Shown: positions 23,364 through 31,500 of the stretch, one piece after another | Layout of the letters: each line of letters starts with the position of its first letter | How positions within the stretch are numbered: position 1 is the first letter of the stretch | Source: an uncultured Muribaculaceae bacterium | GTDB lineage: Bacteria > Bacteroidota > Bacteroidia > Bacteroidales > Muribaculaceae | Length of the DNA: 64,000 bases | NCBI GenBank assembly: GCA_910579035.1 | Contig: CAJTSR010000016.1 | Coordinates: 10,076 to 74,075 of the forward strand | Direction of reading: 5' to 3' | Notes under the pieces: generated by a model | Databases searched by the model: none | The model's input: the letters and a program-made list of their open reading frames with translations, nothing else | Told to the model about the DNA's origin: nothing | Program-made: the position numbers and the translations under genes

Positions 23364-26126
23364 ATGGAAGAAAAAAAACTGTTCCTGCTCGACGCCTATG
23401 CGTTGATATACCGTGCATACTATGCCCTGATGCGTTCACCGCGAGTTACCTCCTCGGGTCTTAACACTTCGGCGATTTTCGGCTTCTGCCTCGCTCTCGA
23501 AGATGTGTTGCGCAAGGAAAATCCGGGGTATATAGCCGTTTGTTTCGACCCGGCCCACGGCCATACGTTCCGTCACGAGCAATACCCTGAGTATAAGGCC
23601 GGTCGCGACAAGCAGCCTGAAGACATAACTGTCGCCATACCGTACATAAAGAAGATACTGCAAGCCTACCGCATACCTGTGGTAGAAGTCGAGGGCTACG
23701 AGGCCGACGATGTGATAGGCACGCTCTCGCGTATGGCCGAGGCCGAAGGCTTCATCACCTATATGATGACTCCTGACAAGGACTACGGGCAGCTCGTCAC
23801 CGACCGCGTGTTTATGTACCGCCCGGCCATAAAGGGTCAGGGCTTCGAGATCCGAGGCCCCGAGCAGGTATGCGAGCGCTACGGCATCTCGTCGCCACGG
23901 CAGGTTATTGACCTGCTCGCGCTCGAAGGCGATGCCTCCGACAATGTGCCCGGCTGCCCCGGCGTGGGCGAGAAAACAGCCGTGAAGCTGATACGGGAGT
24001 ACGGTTCCGTGGAGAATCTTCTTGCCAATGCCTCCTCTCTGAGGGGGGCGCTGAAGAACAAGATAGAGGACAATGCCCGCCAGATTGAGATGTCGAAAGA
24101 GCTTGTGACGATAGCCACCGACGTCCCCGTGGGCATCGCTCCCGACGATTTGCGCCGCTGCGAGCCCGATGTGGACGCCTTGCTCGCCATATTCCGCGAA
24201 TTGGAGTTCAAGAGTTTCGCCGCCAAGTTCGGCGGCTGGGACAAGCTTGAGCCTGCTCCGCGCCCCGAGCCTCCTAAGGAGTCGCAGCCCTCCTTGTTCG
24301 ATCTCCCTGCCGAGGAAGAGCCTGAGCCGGTGTGTGCTTCCGCCCCTGTTGCCGAAGTGGCAGAGCTGGATACCTTGCAGAGTGTGGAAGATTTCGTCAG
24401 CAGGGCCGTGAAGGCATCTTACGTGGCGATGGCGCTCAACAGCGTCGGTCCGGAGGCTATGACGGCGCAGCTTTTCGGTTTGGCGCTCGCTTTCGAGTCG
24501 GAGGCAGGCGTGGCGGCGGCCTATGTGCATCTGCCGGCGTCGCGCACGCAGCGTGCGGCCTTTTTTGAATCGCTCAAGCCGCTGTTTTCGTCCGAAAAAA
24601 TAACGATAGTCGGCGCGGACATAAAGCGCGATATGCTTCTTCTCAGGCGCGAGGGGCTGGAGTTTGCAGGCTCGCGCTGGTTCGACGTGGCGGTGGCCCA
24701 CTATCTGTGTAATCCCGAGGCGAAGCACGACACCGCCACCCTCGCCACTACATACCTCGGATTCCACACCTACGATGCCGACTACTCGGCTGCCGACCGC
24801 AAGCGTGCGCCCCTCGACCCCGTGGCGGCCATAGGCGAAACGGCCTCGGTGGTACTCGCGCTCCGCCGCCCGCTTGAGGCCGAGATGGAGCAGAAAGGGC
24901 AGCGAGGCCTGTTCGATACCGTCGAAACGCCCATGGTGGCTGTTTTGGCAGGTATGGAGTGGGAGGGCGCCCGCATAGATGTGGCAGAACTGAAGCGCTT
25001 GTCCGGCGAGCTTGCCGTGCGCCTCTCCAAACTTGAAAACGAGGCTTTCAGTATCGCCGGACGTCCTTTCAACGTGTCCTCTCCTATGCAGGTGGGCCGG
25101 ATTCTTTTTGAAGAAATGCAGATCGACGCCAAGGCGAAGCGTACCAAGGCCGGTGCGTGGTCTACTGCCGAAGATTCGCTCGAAAAATATGCCGCCCGCG
25201 AGCCGTTGGTGCGCCTCATACTCGATATCCGCGGCATCAAGAAGCTGTTGGCAACGTATATCGACGCCCTCCCCAAACTCATCAACCCCGTTACGGGCAA
25301 GATACATACCACCTACAACCAGACGGCTACGGCCACCGGGCGCTTGTCGTCGGCCAACCCGAACCTGCAGAACATACCCGTGCGTACCGCCGACGGCCGC
25401 GACATACGCCGCGCCTTCGTGCCTGAGCCGGGCGACCTTATGTTCTCTGCCGACTACTCGCAGATCGAGCTGAGGCTGATGGCCGACATGAGCGGCGACC
25501 CCGGCATGGTGGAGGCATTCCTCTCCGGCGCCGACATACACCGCTCCACAGCCGCCAAGATATACCATTTGGAACCTGGCGAGGTGACCGACGACCTGCG
25601 CCGCAACGCCAAGACTGCCAACTTCGGCATAATCTACGGCATATCGGCATTCGGCCTGTCTGAGCGTCTTGGTATGCCGCGCTCGGAGGCGAAAGACTTG
25701 ATAGAAGGGTATATGGCCACATACCCGCTTGTGGCGGAATATATGAAGAAGGCCGTGGCCGACGCGCAGCGCGACGGCTTTGTGAGCACCATCATGGGGC
25801 GCCGCCGCTATCTGCCGGATATACAGTCGCGGAGCAACACCGTGCGCAGCTATGCCGAGCGGAATGCCATCAACGCGCCCCTGCAAGGCTCTGCCGCCGA
25901 CATCATAAAGGTGGCCATGGTGGCTGTCGACGCCGAATTTCGACGTCTGGGGCTGCGCTCGCGCATGATAATGCAGGTACACGACGAATTGATATTCAAT
26001 GTCAAGCCCGACGAGCTGGAGCAGGTGCGGCAGATAGTGGTGTCGCTTATGGAGGGCGCCTATTCAGGCCGTGTGCCCATGGAGGTGTCGGCCGGAGTCG
26101 GCGCCAACTGGCTCGAGGCCCATTAA
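23364..26126 (+). CDS. polA: DNA polymerase I
   Basis: A 920-residue family A polymerase for gap filling and Okazaki-primer removal. Residues 1-290: 5'-3' exonuclease (LFLLDAYALIYRAYYALMRS, EGYEADDVIG, GDASDNVPGCPGVGEKTA). Residues about 340-520: 3'-5' exonuclease-like domain whose motif I position reads YVAMALNSVGP instead of the usual DTE, so the first two metal ligands are missing. Residues about 540-920: polymerase with motifs DYSQIELR, RRNAKTANFGIIYG and QVHDELIF. Length and order are normal for Bacteroidota. Monocistronic from its own promoter. Confidence 0.97.
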   Translation: MEEKKLFLLDAYALIYRAYYALMRSPRVTSSGLNTSAIFGFCLALEDVLRKENPGYIAVCFDPAHGHTFRHEQYPEYKAGRDKQPEDITVAIPYIKKILQAYRIPVVEVEGYEADDVIGTLSRMAEAEGFITYMMTPDKDYGQLVTDRVFMYRPAIKGQGFEIRGPEQVCERYGISSPRQVIDLLALEGDASDNVPGCPGVGEKTAVKLIREYGSVENLLANASSLRGALKNKIEDNARQIEMSKELVTIATDVPVGIAPDDLRRCEPDVDALLAIFRELEFKSFAAKFGGWDKLEPAPRPEPPKESQPSLFDLPAEEEPEPVCASAPVAEVAELDTLQSVEDFVSRAVKASYVAMALNSVGPEAMTAQLFGLALAFESEAGVAAAYVHLPASRTQRAAFFESLKPLFSSEKITIVGADIKRDMLLLRREGLEFAGSRWFDVAVAHYLCNPEAKHDTATLATTYLGFHTYDADYSAADRKRAPLDPVAAIGETASVVLALRRPLEAEMEQKGQRGLFDTVETPMVAVLAGMEWEGARIDVAELKRLSGELAVRLSKLENEAFSIAGRPFNVSSPMQVGRILFEEMQIDAKAKRTKAGAWSTAEDSLEKYAAREPLVRLILDIRGIKKLLATYIDALPKLINPVTGKIHTTYNQTATATGRLSSANPNLQNIPVRTADGRDIRRAFVPEPGDLMFSADYSQIELRLMADMSGDPGMVEAFLSGADIHRSTAAKIYHLEPGEVTDDLRRNAKTANFGIIYGISAFGLSERLGMPRSEAKDLIEGYMATYPLVAEYMKKAVADAQRDGFVSTIMGRRRYLPDIQSRSNTVRSYAERNAINAPLQGSAADIIKVAMVAVDAEFRRLGLRSRMIMQVHDELIFNVKPDELEQVRQIVVSLMEGAYSGRVPMEVSAGVGANWLEAH

Positions 26127-26127
26127 A

Positions 26128-26142
26128 AGGGTGTTTCATAAT
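26128..26142. repeat. Degenerate end sequence like that of the 334/335-bp element
   Basis: AGGGTGTTTCATAAT matches 15 bases of the mobile-element terminus and begins 2 nt after the polA stop codon. The following sequence differs from the element and no partner end was found, so it may be a remnant or chance. Confidence 0.4.
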
Positions 26143-26198
26143 TTGTTTTGCACTCGACTTATCCGTATCTTTGGCTTCGCCTTAGATACTTTCGCTCG

Positions 26199-26250
26199 GT
26201 AAAAACAAATAAGAATATTTGTTTTTACTCTCGACTTATTCGTATCTTTG
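26199..26250 (+). promoter_or_regulatory. Fumarase promoter overlapping a perfect 13-bp inverted repeat
   Basis: -33 TTTG (26218-26221), 21-nt spacer, -7 TATCTTTG (26243-26250), 50 nt before the ATG at 26300. The -33 lies in the right arm of a perfect hairpin (26199-26211 with 26216-26228, loop AGAA). A second copy of the -7 context (CTCGACTTATCCGTATCTTTG-like, -7 at 26166-26173) lies 77 bp upstream. The inverted repeat could be an operator (inference). Confidence 0.6.
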
Positions 26251-26299
26251 TAGCTAAGATTGTAAACACAGTCCTAACGCTTGAATAACTGCTAAATAT

Positions 26300-27949
26300 A
26301 TGGCAACAAAACCGTTTCATTACCAGGAAATGTTTCCGCTGGGAGCGGACACTACCGAGTACTACCACCTCACTTCCGAATATGTCCGCACCGAAACATG
26401 GGGCGGGCACGAGTTCCTTGTCGTAGACCCCGAGGCGCTTACCGTGCTGGCGCGTCAGGCTACCCACGACAACGCTTTCATGCTCCGTCGCGAGCACAAC
26501 GCCATGGTGGCTAAAATCCTTGCCGACCCCGAAGCAAGCGAGAACGACAAGTTCGTGGCTCTCACCATGCTCCGCAATGCCGAAGTGGCTGCAAAAGGCC
26601 AGCTTCCTTTCTGCCAGGATACCGGCACGGCAATCGTGCACGGCGAAAAAGGCCAGAACGTGTACACCGGCTGCAACGACGAGGAGAAAATATCGCACGG
26701 CGTATACCTCACATATACCACCGACAACCTGCGCTACAGCCAGAACGCGCCTCTTACCATGTACGACGAGGTGAACACCGGCTGCAACCTTCCCGCGCAG
26801 ATCGACATACACGCCACCGAAGGCTCGGAATATCACTTCCTCTTTGTTGCCAAGGGTGGCGGCTCGGCCAACAAGACATACCTCTATCAGGAAACAAAGG
26901 CCACTATCAACCCCGACAAGCTTGTGCCGTTCCTGATTGAGAAAATGCGCTCGCTCGGCACTGCCGCATGTCCTCCCTACCATATCGCGTTCGTTATCGG
27001 CGGCACATCGGCTGAGATGAACCTCGCCGTTGTCAAGAAGGCATCGGTGAAGTACTACGACAGCCTGCCCACCAAGGGCAACGAGTACGGCCACGCTTTC
27101 CGCGACGTCGAGCTTGAAGCCACCCTGAAGAAGGCTGCCGAAGAGCTCGGCCTCGGCGCGCAGTTCGGCGGCAAGTACTTTGCCCACGACATCCGCGTGA
27201 TCCGTCTGCCCCGCCACGGCGCGTCCTGCCCCATCGGTATGGGCGTGAGCTGCTCGGCCGACCGCAATGTAAAGGCCAAAATCAACCGCGAGGGTCTGTG
27301 GATCGAAAAACTCGACACCAACCCCGGCGAACTGATACCCGAAGAATACCGCAAGGCCGGCGAGGGCGAGGTGGTGAAAATAGACCTCAACCGTCCGATG
27401 CCCGAGGTGCTTGCCGAGCTGAGCAAATACCCCGTGTCGACCCGCCTGTCGTTGCGCGGCACCATCATCGTGGGCCGCGACATAGCACACGCCAAGATTA
27501 AGGAGCGCCTCGACAGCGGCGAGTCCATGCCCCAGTATCTCAAGGATCACCCCATCTACTACGCAGGCCCGGCCAAGACACCGGCAGGCATGCCGTCGGG
27601 TTCGTTCGGCCCGACAACGGCAGGACGTATGGACAGCTATGTCGACCAGTTCCAGAGCGCCGGCGGCTCTATGATAATGATAGCCAAGGGCAACCGCTCG
27701 CAGGCCGTTACCGATGCCTGCCACAAGCACGGCGGCTTCTACCTCGGCTCTATCGGCGGCCCGGCTGCCGTACTGGCCCAGAACTCCATCAAAAATGTGG
27801 AACTCCTCGAATATCCCGAACTCGGCATGGAGGCTATCTGGAAAATCGAGGTTGAAGATTTCCCCGCCTTTATCCTCGTCGACGACAAGGGCAACGACTT
27901 CTTCACTCAGATTTCCGACAAATGCAAAGCTTGCGGCCTGGGCAAATAG
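26300..27949 (+). CDS. Class I (iron-sulfur) fumarate hydratase
   Basis: A 549-residue cytosolic enzyme interconverting fumarate and malate. It is the oxygen-sensitive [4Fe-4S] FumA/FumB type; the three cluster cysteines are visible in [20 protein letters not shown] and [10 protein letters not shown]. The N-terminal alpha domain and C-terminal beta domain are fused in one chain, with [20 protein letters not shown] near the beta-domain active site. In anaerobic Bacteroidales it serves the reductive branch to succinate. Single gene between its own promoter and the terminator at 27976-28008. Confidence 0.96.
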   Translation: MATKPFHYQEMFPLGADTTEYYHLTSEYVRTETWGGHEFLVVDPEALTVLARQATHDNAFMLRREHNAMVAKILADPEASENDKFVALTMLRNAEVAAKGQLPFCQDTGTAIVHGEKGQNVYTGCNDEEKISHGVYLTYTTDNLRYSQNAPLTMYDEVNTGCNLPAQIDIHATEGSEYHFLFVAKGGGSANKTYLYQETKATINPDKLVPFLIEKMRSLGTAACPPYHIAFVIGGTSAEMNLAVVKKASVKYYDSLPTKGNEYGHAFRDVELEATLKKAAEELGLGAQFGGKYFAHDIRVIRLPRHGASCPIGMGVSCSADRNVKAKINREGLWIEKLDTNPGELIPEEYRKAGEGEVVKIDLNRPMPEVLAELSKYPVSTRLSLRGTIIVGRDIAHAKIKERLDSGESMPQYLKDHPIYYAGPAKTPAGMPSGSFGPTTAGRMDSYVDQFQSAGGSMIMIAKGNRSQAVTDACHKHGGFYLGSIGGPAAVLAQNSIKNVELLEYPELGMEAIWKIEVEDFPAFILVDDKGNDFFTQISDKCKACGLGK

Positions 27950-27975
27950 CCCCGGCTCAATCCTGATATGATTAC

Positions 27976-28008
27976 AAGGGCGGGCCGGTGTTTTATCGGT
28001 CCGCCCTT
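27976..28008 (+). terminator. Terminator of the fumarase gene
   Basis: A 12-bp stem with one G-T pair (AAGGGCGGGCCG / CGGTCCGCCCTT) and a 9-nt loop, 27 nt after the fumarase stop codon. The 162-bp mobile element is inserted directly after its last bases. Confidence 0.75.
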
Positions 28009-28009
28009 A

Positions 28010-28509
28010 GAGTCTGTTTACTTTTGGCTTATGTTAAGAGGGTGTTTCATAATATCTGTTAAAGCACAGGCCAAAAAGTTTGAGATGGATTTATTCCTGA
28101 ACCGAAGGAGCATAGCGGTTGCTATGTGACTGAGGCGAAGGGATAAAGACACTCAAAATTTTTGGAGGCGAAGCCTTTGATGCCGCCCTGACAGATATTA
28201 TCTGATGATTCGGTTGAGGGCTGATTTAACAATAGTGCTGTCTTGGCGTCTTTTTGTTAATCTGCCCATTACTCATCGGTCACATAGCAACCGCTATGCT
28301 CCCTCTTCATAATGAACAGTTTAAACAAAAATACACCAACCTGTGCTTTAACAGATATTATGAAACACCCTCTAAGATTTAGAATGATTTTTCGAGTATG
28401 TTTTGAGATTGAATGAAGGAGTTATGGGGTTCCATAACGACTGAATGAATGCTTGAAACAGACCGAAAAAGCTTCTAAAGATTTCATAGAGTTAAAAGTA
28501 AACATACTC
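28010..28509. mobile_element. 162-bp MITE-like element, interrupted by the 335-bp element
   Basis: Ends GAGTCTGTTTACTTTT (28010-28025) and inverted AAAAGTAAACATACTC (28494-28509) match at 15 of 16 bases and are flanked by TTA direct repeats (28007-28009, 28510-28512). Without the inner element (28038-28372) and one 3-bp duplication it is 162 bp with no coding capacity. It has a central hairpin GTTATGG-GGTT-CCATAAC (28421-28438). Same target type (TNA) and same GAG start as the larger element, so both may use related transposases (inference). Confidence 0.75.
28038..28372. mobile_element. MITE-like non-autonomous element, copy 2 (335 bp), nested
   Basis: Nearly identical to 18505-18838 in the same orientation; differences include one extra A in the right-arm hairpin. 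Terminal inverted repeats match for 33 bp. Flanking TAA repeats (28035-28037, 28373-28375) are a TNA-type target duplication. It sits inside the 162-bp element at 28010-28509. Confidence 0.87.
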
Positions 28510-28513
28510 TTAA

Positions 28514-28558
28514 ACTATTAAGGCTGCGGCTTGTCTTAATAGTATCGCGCTTAAGCGC
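28514..28558. other. Two adjacent hairpins before the A2M gene
   Basis: ACTATTAAG/CTTAATAGT (28514-28522 with 28535-28543) and the perfect palindrome GCGCTTAAGCGC (28547-28558), ending 31 nt before the ATG at 28590. No TAnnTTTG promoter was seen nearby. They could be leader structures or an operator. Confidence 0.35.
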
Positions 28559-28589
28559 CGAATGTACAACGCCCAACTCCGTTTCAACT

Positions 28590-31500
28590 ATGGCAAAAAG
28601 CACAAAAACCATTTTCTGCGTACTCCTCACCATTTTATTTCCCTTTTTCATGCAGGCAGAATCACCAAAACTCAAAATACCCGATTTCGCTTATCCGCAG
28701 ACAGTGGAAGGCGATGCTGCCAAGCTTCTTGCCGAAGCCGACCGTATGGGCGGAACCGAGGCATCGGCGCTCCGTGTGCGGGCTTTGCTCGAACTGACCA
28801 CGGCGCAGCTTCAGATCGACCGTGACAACGCCTATACCCAGCCTGCCCTCATAGCGGCGCAGGCTGCCAAGGAGGGTGCCGCATCTCCCGGCCGAGCCAT
28901 GCTCCTTGTGCTTGAAGCTCAGAAGTATTTCGACATATATAACAGCCGCCGCTGGACCTACGACCGCGTTTCAGCGCCTCTTGAGCCATATCCTGCCGAT
29001 GTGTCGGAGTGGAGCGCTCTTCAGTTCCATACTCGCGTGGCAGCCTTGGTCGACAGTGCCATAGCTGTTGCCGACGCGGCTCCTGTGACACCGCTTGCCG
29101 ATTTTTCCGACTGTCTTGAATATTCGTCCGAGGCATTGAGCTATGTGCCCGATGTGGCGTCGTTTGTGCGCTATAAGGCTTACAAACTCCTCAAAGATTG
29201 CGGCAAAGCGGAGGAGGCCAAGGCTTTGGCTGAGAAAACAATGGCCATGAGCACTCCCGGCTCGGCGCCCTACTTCTACTGGGCGGCCAAGGCAACCGAC
29301 GACTTGGAAAAGCTGTACGAAAAGTGGGCCGATAATGAGAGTGCGCGCTATGTGCTGTTGCAGTTGGTGCGCTCTGCAGACATTGTGTCGGTGTATTGGG
29401 ACGACTTCAGAGTCCGTTCTGCCGACACCGGGCACCGCGACAATATGATAGGGTTGCTGCGCGCATCTTTGGAGCGTTTCCCCGGATGGTATGCCAACAA
29501 CGATCTGCGCAACGAGCTTGCCCGGCTCACCAAGCCGGAGCTTGAATACTCATTCCCGCGCATGCAGATGCCCGGCAAGCCATTCGACGTTGTGGTGAGC
29601 TATTCTTTTGCGAAGAATGTTGATTTGGCAGTATACCGCCTGCCTGCAATGGGAATGGTGGAGTGGAATCCTGAAAATATAGCAAAGAGCTGCCCCAAGG
29701 TGTTCTCTGCCTCGATTGCGCCGACAGCCGTTGACGGAACCGACACAGTGTCGGTTTCTCTGGCCGAGCCGGGCGAATATGCCGTGCTTGCACTGCTCGA
29801 CGGCGAGCCGAACAGCCAGTCGTGGCAGCGCCCCGTGATATTGGTGACGCCCATGCTGGCATTCTCGCTCAATGCCGAGAACCGCAATGCCGCCGTGGCC
29901 GTCGATTTTGAGTCGGGAAAGCCGCTGAAAGGCGTCACGGTGACTGAAAATGGCTATAGCCACCGCCGTAATGCCCCTGCTCCGTTGGCCAAGCTTCTTG
30001 GCAAGACTTCTTCTGAAGGCACGTTGCTGTACACGCCGACAGAAGCCGATTACAGCGCCCGCTACCTTAGCTTCGGGCTGGACGGGCGCGAATATGACTT
30101 CGGCAAGGATGTGGATAGTCGCGAACCGGCTGATTATGGCGAGGACGATGATTTCAAAGGCTTGTTGTTCACCGACAGAAAGCTCTATCATCAGGGCGAC
30201 AGTATCAGTTGGGCTTTGGTGGCAGCCGTTAAAGAAGATGGCGCAGCGTCGCCCCGTGTGTTCGTAGGTGAGAAGGTGAATATTGTTCTTCGCGATGCCA
30301 ACGGCACGGTTGTGGATACCTTGGAAGCGACCACCGACAGCCACGGACGCGTGTCCGGCGCCTTCCCCACCCGCAAGGACGCTCTTTCGGGCAGGTATAC
30401 CTTAGTGGCGCGTATGGCCGGACATGTGACCTCTGCGGGCGTGGAGGTGAGTGACTTCAAGCTTCCTACCTTTGAGGTGGAGATAAGCAAGATTGAGCGC
30501 GGTGTGCCTGCCGAGGGCGCAGTGCGCATATCAGGCCGTGCCTGCACGTTTACAGGTATGCCCGTGGCTTCGGCTAATGTCAAGCTCGTGCTTTCTGAGG
30601 CGTATCGATGGCGCTGGTTCGCTCCTATGCGCGAGATTGCCTCCCTCGACACTGTTACGCGCTTTGACGGCACGTTCTCCTTCGACATTCCCGCGTCGAC
30701 GCTTGACGGTGGTGCTACTCGTCCTGTCGATTTCTATGCTGCTGTCACTGTCACATCGCTGGCGGCAGAGGCGGCAGAGGCGTCGCGCGGTTTCACCGTG
30801 GGCAAGCCCTATACTCTGCAAATATTCGCTCCTTATGGCAATGTTGACGGAGGAAAGGCTTCAAAAGGTATGATAGAGGCATATAATGCCGACGGCGAGC
30901 AGAAGCCTGTGGAAGTCCGCTGGACCCTCGGTGTTTACAAAGACAATGAGTGCAAGCAGGTGGTAGCCGAAGGGTCGGCCACTACCGGCACGCCGTTCGA
31001 TATGAATCTTGCATCTGTGCCTGCGGGTGTCTACGTTTTCGAGGCAAGCCCGGCCGACAGCACGTTGGCATCGGCTGTGAGGAACGACGGCATTGTGGTG
31101 TATAATGTGCGCCGTAACGATGTGCCCGATACCGGCAGCCCGGTGTTCGTGCCTGTCGAGAGCTACAGCGCCGACGGCAAGGTCAAGCTTCTTGTCGGCA
31201 CCTCGCAGAAAGAGGCGTTCGCCATAATCGCTGTCAATGACAACGGCAAGCTCGCCTCGCTTTCGAACCATAAGATAAGCCACGGATTCCATACGATAGA
31301 CGTAGCGGTTCCGGCAGGTAAGGGCCGCGCCTCCATAGTGGTATACAGCGTTCGCGACGGTGCCGTAAGCTCGACTGCCGTCAATGTGGAGCGTGCCGAC
31401 AAGCGCGATGTCAAGCTTGTGGCAGAAAGCTTCCGCGACAAGCTCGTGCCGGGCTCAGGCGAGCAATGGCGCTTCCGTCTGCTCGACAGCGATTCTGCTC

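Noticed and set aside
23436..25982. 848-codon open frame on the minus strand
   Set aside because: It lies wholly antisense to polA, which has every family motif; the frame is open only because of the high GC third positions.
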